Origin: JACOND01 sp965202795
GTDB lineage: Bacteria; Bdellovibrionota; Bdellovibrionia; Bdellovibrionales; UBA1609
Length of the DNA stretch: 64,000 bases
Reading direction: 5' to 3'
Assembly: GCA_965202795.1 (NCBI GenBank)
Contig: OZ241848.1
Location: forward strand, 2,294,001-2,358,000
A program made the translations under genes and the position numbers. The notes under the pieces are model-generated. The model was not told where the DNA came from, searched no databases, and saw only the letters and a list, made by a program, of their open reading frames with translations. Positions 58,850-64,000 of this stretch are shown piece after piece (the stretch's first letter is position 1; each line of letters begins with the position of its first letter).

Positions 58850-59869
58850 ATGAAACGCTTTAAGCATCCCCTAAATCTTGTTCTGGCTTTTTCTTTGTTA
58901 ACTGGCCTTGTTCTGACAGGCCTGACAAGCTGCACCCCGACCGGCCCCGCTGGCGCGGCAGGGCAGCCTGAGGACCGCCCAAGAGAGCGAATTGAGCGCT
59001 CAGACAGGGAATACAGGGAGAGAAGAGATAAAGACGAGGACAGAGACCGGGTCATCAGCAGGTATAAAGAGAGGGACCGCCGCGGCGCGGACTGCGCGGG
59101 CGATGACGACTGCGAGGAGCTTTGCGATGACATTTACGACCGCAAAAGGGACAAGGACGACTGCGAGGAGCTGTCAGCCAGAAATGTCGAGCTGCTGGCC
59201 GAGATTTACGAAATTCTGGAGGACCCTGATGAAGACTCCCTGGAGGACATGGACCTGGAGGCTTTTGAGGCGCTTATCAACATCAGCATTGAGCCTCTGG
59301 ACGATGTGGTTGGCGATTACAGCCGCCGGGAGGCAAAAGTCATGCTGGCTTGGATTGCCAGCGATTCTGAGGCGGCCACCATATTTGAAAAAGAGGACGA
59401 TGACTTTAAAATCTTTGAAAAGCTTCTTAAAGAAATTAATAACGATCGCGTGAAAGCTCTGTATGGCTCCATTGACGGAAGCGATAATTTTATGGAGATA
59501 ATGGTCGAAGATGGAAACGAGGAGGCCGGTGAATGGATTCATGAATTTATGGACCACCTTTGTGATGAAGAGCTTAATTACCCTAACGGGCTTGAGGATG
59601 AAAAGTGTCTGAGAACATACTGTGGAATAGCTGAGCACATGAATGATAATGACGCTGAAGATATGACAGATTTTACATATTTTGAGGATTATCTCGAGGG
59701 CCTCATTGAAGATGGAGTGAATAACGCTAATTGGAAGAGTGGCAGCGATATTAAGAGAAAACATGACGATAGTAATGATGACCCTGATTTTGATGATCTG
59801 GATGAAAACTGGTGGGAAGAACTATGCAGCGCTAGCGACAGAAGCGATTGTGCTGATGAATCTTGCTGA
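58850..59869 (+). CDS. Highly acidic, aspartate-rich lipoprotein
   Basis: A 339-residue protein with a lipoprotein signal (MKRFKHPLNLVLAFSLLTGL ending in lipobox LTSC), a short linker, an extremely charged Arg/Asp/Glu stretch (residues about 40-110, RERIERSDREYRERRDKDED and DDDCEELCDD) and a helical acidic part with Asp-rich segments to the end (NDDPDFDDLDENWWEELC). Seven or more cysteines are spread over the mature part and may form disulfides. The Asp-rich pattern could bind cations such as calcium, but no perfect EF-hand is seen. AAGGAGG lies upstream of ATG 58850. The 3' half is AT-richer than the 5' half. Family unknown. Confidence 0.7.
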   Translation: MKRFKHPLNLVLAFSLLTGLVLTGLTSCTPTGPAGAAGQPEDRPRERIERSDREYRERRDKDEDRDRVISRYKERDRRGADCAGDDDCEELCDDIYDRKRDKDDCEELSARNVELLAEIYEILEDPDEDSLEDMDLEAFEALINISIEPLDDVVGDYSRREAKVMLAWIASDSEAATIFEKEDDDFKIFEKLLKEINNDRVKALYGSIDGSDNFMEIMVEDGNEEAGEWIHEFMDHLCDEELNYPNGLEDEKCLRTYCGIAEHMNDNDAEDMTDFTYFEDYLEGLIEDGVNNANWKSGSDIKRKHDDSNDDPDFDDLDENWWEELCSASDRSDCADESC

Positions 59870-59921
59870 TAATCACAGTAACAGAGCAACTAAGCAAGCC
59901 AGCCCAAACGCCCTCCAGCCA

Positions 59922-59950
59922 AAAGCCGCCCCACGCCGGGGCGGCTTTTT
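59922..59950 (+). terminator. Rho-independent terminator of the lipoprotein gene
   Basis: GCCGCCCC (59925-59932) pairs with GGGGCGGC (59938-59945) around ACGCC, extended by AAA/TTT and followed by a T run. It ends 80 bases after the lipoprotein stop. The GGCTTTTTTATTGCAGCC part then recurs as the start of the downstream direct repeats. Confidence 0.85.
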
Positions 59951-60540
59951 TATTGCAGCCAGCCCGCGCCCAGACCAAATGCCCAAAAACCAACCACCGC
60001 CCCCCTCCAGACCGGCTTTTTTATTGCAGCCAGCCCGCGCCCAGACCAAATGCCCAAAAACCAAACATCGCCCCCCTCCAGACCGGCTTTTTTATTGCAG
60101 CCAGCCTTTCCACAGCCCCAGAGCTGATGGCAGCCGCAAAAATCCTCTCCCGCAGAGAGCCCCCAAACACAGCGCCAGCAAAAGCTAACCTCGCCTGCCC
60201 CCCTCCCCTTCCAGACCAGCTCTTTTATCCCCATTGCGCGCCGCAGAGCCCGCGCTTCTCCCTATTGCAAAAAATCAAGCGCCATAACCGCCCCCTCCAA
60301 ACCGGATTTTTTATTGCAGCCAGCCTGTCCACAGCCCCAGCGCTGATGCGCAGCCGCAAAAATCCTCTCCCGCAGAGAGCCCCCAAACACAGCGCCAGCA
60401 AAAGCTAACCTCGCTCCCCCCCTCCCCTCCCCTTCCAGACCAGCTCTTTTATCCTCATCGCGCGCCGCAGAGCCCGCGCTTCTCCCTATTGCAAAAAATC
60501 AAGCGCCATAACCGCCCCCCCTCCCTCCAGACCCGCCACT
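59942..60540 (+). repeat. C-rich direct repeats: 71-bp units, then 219-bp units
   Basis: CGGCTTTTTTATTGCAGCC begins units at 59942, 60013 and 60084 (71-bp period). A longer unit follows from 60084 and again from 60303 (219-bp period). It includes AAAATCCTCTCCCGCAGAGAG, CAAACACAGCGCCAGCAAAAG and CCAGACCAGCTCTTTTAT. The plus strand is strikingly C-rich and G-poor. A third partial copy lies at 61733-61905. No spacers or Cas genes, so this is not a CRISPR. Confidence 0.8.
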
Positions 60541-60734
60541 CTCCACAAAAAGCACCCGCCCAAGCTTGGCTAAACAAACCAAACGCCTGCCAGCCCCCCC
60601 CTCCGCCCCCCTCCAGGCATTCTTTTATGCTCTGCATCATGAAGGCTTGACAATTGCTCTGCCCGCCCCCATCTTAAAAAAACCGCCCCTTGGAATAGGC
60701 CGGGGGGCTGTTTTTAAATTAAAGGAGGCAATAT
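60541..60734 (+). promoter_or_regulatory. Duplicated leader of small gene 1
   Basis: From 60611 (CTCCAGGCATTCTTTTATGC) to the start codon this leader closely matches 61997-62117. It has TTGACA (60647-60652) as a possible -35, CCCCCATCTTAAAAAAA about 20 bases on, and GGGGGCTGTTTTTAAATTAA with AAAGGAGG as Shine-Dalgarno sequence. A clear -10 is not obvious. The conserved leader suggests shared regulation of the two small genes. Confidence 0.5.
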
Positions 60735-61091
60735 ATGGGGTATATCAAAGATATCATAGCATCTATAATAGGCAACATTATAGCGGCGGTTTTCCGTATT
60801 ATATATAAGCAGATAAAAGAAAAGCGGCAAAAAAAGAAATGTGAACGCGAAAATGTGATAAAATACATAAATGTAATCCGCAACAAGATAGGAAGCAAAA
60901 AAATAGATTATTTAATGAGAACTGTCAAATATAAAACTGAAAGCGAGGTTCAGTCAAAAGTCTTAGAATTGATGGAATACCGACTTAAAGAAATAAAAAA
61001 GGCGCTCAATGAAGAGAAGCATAGCTCTCTTTATATTCTTAGAGAGCTGGGCTTTTTAATGGCCTTGCTCGAAACAAAAACCCTTGATTGA
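60735..61091 (+). CDS. AT-rich small protein with N-terminal amphipathic or membrane helix
   Basis: A 118-residue protein whose gene is far richer in A and T than its surroundings. The N-terminus (MGYIKDIIASIIGNIIAAVF) is a hydrophobic or amphipathic helix, followed by a very basic stretch (KQIKEKRQKKKCEREN) and a helical remainder (YRLKEIKKALNEEKHSSLYILRELGFL). AAAGGAGG lies eight bases upstream of the ATG. The hydrophobic helix with a basic flank recalls small membrane-active proteins, but no family is recognised. Its leader is duplicated at the small gene at 62118. Confidence 0.6.
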   Translation: MGYIKDIIASIIGNIIAAVFRIIYKQIKEKRQKKKCERENVIKYINVIRNKIGSKKIDYLMRTVKYKTESEVQSKVLELMEYRLKEIKKALNEEKHSSLYILRELGFLMALLETKTLD

Positions 61092-61732
61092 ATGGAAAAA
61101 CAGAGCCTTTGCGCCGCAAGCCAAATTCAGAGTTTTTTTGAAAAGAAAAAAAGAAAAGACTCTTGTTTAAAAAATGATTTAAAAAAAGCTTCTGAGTCTG
61201 ATTTGTCTTGCCAGTTTATAAAGCAGCGGGGGGGATCTTGAATTGAAAGGGCTGGCCTCGCAAGAAACAGCCGCGAGGCTGGCCCCGCAAATAGGTTCAG
61301 CGCTGGGATCTAAGGGAAAACCAGCAGGCTCGGCGCCGGAACCAGACAAAAGCGGAGGCTCAGCGCTTGGCCCGGCCGCCGCCAGGCAAAAGCAGTTTAT
61401 GGCTGAGGAGGCTTGGCGGGAGCGGGGGCCAGGCTTTGGGAAAGAGAGTCAGTGTTTTAGAGATAACTGCTGCATGGAGGCAGTTTCTTCTTCCATTCAA
61501 CGGCGTTGTTGTATATGGGGTTTAAGAGACACAGTTTCTTGCCAGATATTTCATTACTGGACCTTTGGGCAGGCCATCATATTCATCAGCTTACACTTTA
61601 AAAGCGCTTCATTTGCCTGACAGGCAAAATTCCTGGAAACAAGCCGGCCCCCAAAAAGCGCCAGTCCAAGCTTGGCTCAACAAACCAAACGCCCTCCAGT
61701 CAAAACCTGTCCCCCCGCCCCACTCCAGAGCG
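61092..61732. other. 640-bp region without a supported gene
   Basis: The first 150 bases are A-rich. A palindromic repeat variant lies near 61255-61300 (GCCTCGCAAGAAACAGCCGC then GAGGCTGGCCCCGCAAATAGG). An open frame at 61243-61620 is partly repeat-derived and has a Cys-rich middle; both strands there look like a decayed gene, but I could not identify one. Confidence 0.4.
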
Positions 61733-61905
61733 GCTTTTTTATTGCAACCCGCCTGCCCTCCAGCCCCAGAGCTGATGCGCAGGAACAAAAATCCTCTCCC
61801 GCAGAGAGCCCCCAAACACAGCGCCAGCAAAAGCTAACCTCGCCTCCCCCCTCCCCTCCCCTTCCAGACCAGCTCTTTTATTCCCATTGCGCGCCGCAGA
61901 GCGCG
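61733..61905 (+). repeat. Third copy of the C-rich 219-bp repeat unit (partial)
   Basis: GCGGCTTTTTTATTGCAACCC starts it, followed by AAAATCCTCTCCCGCAGAGAG and CAAACACAGCGCCAGCAAAAG, then CTTTTATTCCCATTGCGCGCC, as in the units at 60084 and 60303. Confidence 0.75.
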
Positions 61906-61996
61906 CCCCTCCCTCCAGCCCCAGCGCCGAACCTGCCTGCCTGTTGGAATGGCCGCCAGGCCCGCCCCCTAAACCAGCCCCCCCTCACCCGCTCCC

Positions 61997-62117
61997 CTCC
62001 AGGCATTCTTTTATGCTCCGCATCATTAAAGACTTGACAAAACCCCTGCCAGCCCCCATCTTAAAAAAAGCGCCCCTGGAACAGGCTAGGGGGCTGTTTT
62101 TAACAAAGGAGGACATT
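61997..62117 (+). promoter_or_regulatory. Duplicated leader of small gene 2
   Basis: CTCCAGGCATTCTTTTATGC, TTGACA at 62034-62039, CCCCCATCTTAAAAAAA, AGGGGGCTGTTTTTAACAAA and GGAGGACATT precede ATG 62118. This is the counterpart of the leader before the gene at 60735. Confidence 0.5.
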
Positions 62118-62378
62118 ATGAGGTATATAAAAATAGACGCCTTTAGGGAAAAATATAAGGAAAAAATTAAGTGGCATTATATAAATAATCATAATAAATA
62201 TATGGACGCAGAAAAAACAAGAAATTTGCTTGGCATTCCAGAGGAAGATTGTCTTAACATCAATAGAATACATGCCCCTAAACTTTTTAACCTGCATGCC
62301 ATGCTTCTGGAATTGGAGAGAGAAGGGGTTTTAAAGCGGCTGAAGCGCAGCGGCGAATTTATATTTATACTGAAATAG
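62118..62378 (+). CDS. AT-rich small protein, second cassette-like gene
   Basis: An 86-residue basic protein (MRYIKIDAFREKYKEKIKWH, then YMDAEKTRNLLGIPEEDCLNI and LLELEREGVLKRLKRSGEFIF). The C-terminal half, ending in LEREGVLKRLKRSGEFIF, looks like the recognition helix and wing of a small winged-helix domain, as in predicted DNA-binding proteins. GGAGG precedes the ATG. It shares its leader, but not its protein sequence apart from the first residues, with the gene at 60735. Function unknown. Confidence 0.6.
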   Translation: MRYIKIDAFREKYKEKIKWHYINNHNKYMDAEKTRNLLGIPEEDCLNINRIHAPKLFNLHAMLLELEREGVLKRLKRSGEFIFILK

Positions 62379-62496
62379 GCTGTCTGTGGGCTTTCCATAG
62401 AAACAGAGGCGGGTTTGTGGCGCTGGGTCTCCGATTTTCCCGCAAAATGATTAGGCCGGCCATCATTTGCTCACAAACTGTCATAAGTCTGCCTCC

Positions 62497-62769
62497 TTAT
62501 AAGTCTTTGAGGACTGTATTCAGGCGGTTTTTTTCATCCTCTGTTGTGTCTTCATGCGCCGCCTTTTCGGAAATAAGGCGCTTAACCTGATTTACCTCGG
62601 AAGGAGTCCTCAAAATAATAGGGGAAATCCTTTTAATCTCCTCCTTGGAAAATTCCATAATATTCTTATGGTTCGGGAATACAAGAGACGCCCACCGCAC
62701 CCGTGGTTCCTGGCGGAATTCCTTCAAATATTCTATAAAATATCCTTTTATTTGATCATCACTCATCAT
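62497..62769 (-). CDS. Hypothetical small helical protein
   Basis: A 90-residue protein starting MMSDDQIKGYFIEYLKEFRQ and containing LVFPNHKNIMEFSKEEIKRISPIILRTPS...VKRLISEKA. The pattern of a proline-asparagine turn followed by two helices is faintly like an HRDC domain, but key features are missing and I do not assign it. AAAGGAGG lies upstream of the ATG pair at 62769/62766. AT-rich like the neighbouring small genes. Confidence 0.55.
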   Translation of the reverse strand: MMSDDQIKGYFIEYLKEFRQEPRVRWASLVFPNHKNIMEFSKEEIKRISPIILRTPSEVNQVKRLISEKAAHEDTTEDEKNRLNTVLKDL

Positions 62770-62930
62770 AATCTTGCCTCCTTTAGCTGTTTTAGCCTAC
62801 GCGCCTTCAGCCTCTCTCTTATTGCCTTCAGCATTCTTAGCGCTTCTCCCAGACTTTTTGGATAATCCTTAGACACTGCCCCGCCCAAACTTTAGCCAAA
62901 CACCTCAAATCTAACTGACAACAGCCATGT

Positions 62931-63443
62931 TCAGCGCGGGGGCCAGGAGGGTTGAGGAAAAGCAGAGATTCCTGTCCATTGCGCGAGACAGCTTTCAAGC
63001 TCTTTCCGGCGCTGGATCTCAGCGGCGCTCAGCGCTCTTTTATCTGCAAGCCAAAGCAGCTCCCGAACTCTGGCGTTTCTCTCTTGGACTTTTTTTGCCA
63101 AATACATCATAGCCAATATATCATTATAAGGAAGCTGCGGCTGGCTCCAGCAAAGCAGCGCATGGAAGGGGGCGCCCGGACCCCTGCTTGAATACAGCTT
63201 CCCCAAAGGCGGAATCTCTTTTGGGAAGCCCATCATGCTGGAAAGTCTGGCGCTTAAGAAATCGTGGTTTCCTTTTGAGGGCCAGATAAAAATAATATCC
63301 CTTTCAACACAGTAAAAATAACTGTCCTCAAGCGCGGCGTCAGCATGCATCAAAAGATTTTTTATCGGGGATGGGATATTTTGTTGATCGCCAATATAAG
63401 AGTTGAAATAATTATTTTTTAATCTCGCAAAAAAACTATTCAT
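62931..63443 (-). CDS. Hypothetical protein
   Basis: A 170-residue protein beginning MNSFFARLKNNYFNSYIGDQQ. It contains YFYCVERDIIFIWPSKGNHDFL, GAPFHALLCWSQPQLPYNDIL and a C-terminal helical part (VRELLWLADKRALSAAEIQRRKELESCLAQW). There is no signal peptide or known motif. The pattern suggests an alpha/beta fold. GGAGG lies nine bases upstream of ATG 63443; an upstream in-frame start at 63476 lacks such a site. Confidence 0.55.
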   Translation of the reverse strand: MNSFFARLKNNYFNSYIGDQQNIPSPIKNLLMHADAALEDSYFYCVERDIIFIWPSKGNHDFLSARLSSMMGFPKEIPPLGKLYSSRGPGAPFHALLCWSQPQLPYNDILAMMYLAKKVQERNARVRELLWLADKRALSAAEIQRRKELESCLAQWTGISAFPQPSWPPR

Positions 63444-63764
63444 AACAGCGCCTCCATTGACAAAAATGCAGTTCATAAGACATCCTTCCTGACAATATGC
63501 CTCTAAAATTAGATTATGGCTGATTTTTCAAAAAAGCAATATATTTTTTCTGTCCGCTGCCGCGGAGCGGCAAACCTTCAGGGCCTCCGCTGCCGGCCCC
63601 GGCCTCTGACCCCGCGCCCCCGCCGCCAGCCTCCAGCCCCGGCGCCGCCAGCCTCTGCTGTTCCCGCCGCCCTCAGGCCAGCCCTCAAAATCATCCCCTC
63701 AGAACCGGAATGGCCGCCAAGCCATCCAACAAAACAAACCGCGCTTTTTTATTCACGGCAGCTG
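63444..63764. other. 320-bp intergenic region
   Basis: Contains the promoter side of the minus-strand hypothetical gene. From 63590 to 63700 the plus strand is again C-rich and G-poor, with many CCCCGCGCC-like runs. A plus-strand frame at 63516-63959 is mostly antisense to the gene at the right edge and is not supported. Confidence 0.4.
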
Positions 63765-64000
63765 TCAAAAAACCCGGGGCTTAGAGCCTTCAGGATTCAG
63801 CAAAACCGCATTCTCCCCTTTGACCAAAATCATAAACATTCCCTTGTCAATTACATATTTGACAGCCTCAGCCGATGCTCTCAAACTGGCCATGCCCGCA
63901 TATACAACCAAATGGCTGAACTCAGGGCAATACTCCTTAAACTCGGCCATCACCTCTAAAAACTTGTCAGCTTTTTTTTGTTCCAAAGTGGACTTGGCCT
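63765..64000 (-). CDS. C-terminal part of a PD-(D/E)XK/coiled-coil-like protein (partial at right edge)
   Basis: The frame is open to the right edge on the minus strand; 78 residues are visible. It reads KADKFLEVMAEFKEYCPEFS, then HLVVYAGMASLRASAEAVKYVIDKGMF and ends LVKGENAVLLNPEGSKPRVF. The ending G.(A/M)...A..YA...G.F.I...GE...I.N...FKPR.(F/W) is typical of a family of hypothetical proteins with an N-terminal coiled coil and a C-terminal restriction-like fold, common in genomes with many mobile elements. The start lies outside the window. Confidence 0.6.
   Translation of the reverse strand, partial: AKSTLEQKKADKFLEVMAEFKEYCPEFSHLVVYAGMASLRASAEAVKYVIDKGMFMILVKGENAVLLNPEGSKPRVF

Noticed and set aside
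58572..60540. CRISPR array
   Set aside because: The repeats are directly adjacent or have nearly identical intervals rather than unique spacers, and no cas gene is present.
61243..61620. Cysteine-containing plus-strand frame
   Set aside because: Its first third is repeat-derived, and neither strand gives a recognisable protein; at best it is a decayed gene.
59942..62378. Classical integron cassette array
   Set aside because: No integrase gene and no attC-like core sites could be recognised; only the cassette-like layout remains.
63516..63959. 147-codon plus-strand frame at the right edge
   Set aside because: It is largely antisense to the convincing minus-strand gene end at 63765-64000.

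Overview
The window is chromosomal DNA of a Gram-negative bacterium. It encodes an apolipoprotein N-acyltransferase, five proteins with lipoprotein signals, a candidate outer-membrane barrel, a type IV pilin-like protein and a respiratory NuoG subunit. Housekeeping genes (murA, mutL-miaA, cysS, nuoG, tilS, efp, ruvC, sua5, ndk, tldD, lnt, ftsL-rsmH) lie singly or in pairs. Among them sit four exported ankyrin-repeat genes, a Sel1-repeat protease, Rpn/PD-(D/E)XK transposase-like nucleases, one IS110 element and many short repeats. Small neighbourhoods such as mutL-miaA-ferredoxin and efp-TPR recall Bdellovibrionota/deltaproteobacterial genomes, while the ankyrin and Sel1 content and the gene decay recall host-associated bacteria. 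No rRNA or tRNA is visible, so I do not place the organism further.

Layout. 1-8.6 kb: lytic transglycosylase, murA, small lipoproteins, then mutL-miaA-ferredoxin. 8.7-10.8 kb: a chimeric murA/ATPase relic and an ankyrin gene with a broken 3' end. 11.2-13.6 kb: cysS and an ABC-2 permease. 13.7-16.9 kb: AT-rich small genes and a pilin. 17-23.4 kb: a gene-poor, repeat-rich stretch with an Rpn nuclease, its duplicated 3' end, a methyltransferase relic and another ankyrin gene. 23.7-36.2 kb: mostly core genes. 36.3-42.2 kb: two ankyrin genes and three biosynthesis-like genes. 42.6-47.7 kb: lnt, ftsL-rsmH and a 3-hydroxyisobutyryl-CoA hydrolase-like gene. 47.9-53.3 kb: a defence-like locus. 53.3-58.8 kb: a repeat and transposase island. 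58.8-64 kb: an acidic lipoprotein, C-rich repeat cassettes with AT-rich small genes, and hypothetical genes.

Most striking items. (i) A 1631-residue protein at 48401-53296 joins a HipS-like (HipA N-terminal) domain, a HipB-like helix-turn-helix, a restriction-nuclease-like domain, a STAND-type NTPase and a long helical region. It follows a short HipT-like N-terminal fragment. I know of no described system with this architecture. (ii) A palindromic repeat family (core GGGAACGGCCG-NN-AGGCCGTCCC, with paired compensatory changes) lies between genes and in frame within genes, including lnt, much like the Rickettsia palindromic elements. (iii) A second short repeat flanks a DNA-methyltransferase relic as inverted copies. 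(iv) A predicted exported protein carries a degenerate helicase C-terminal domain. All functional statements come from reading motifs; no database search was run.
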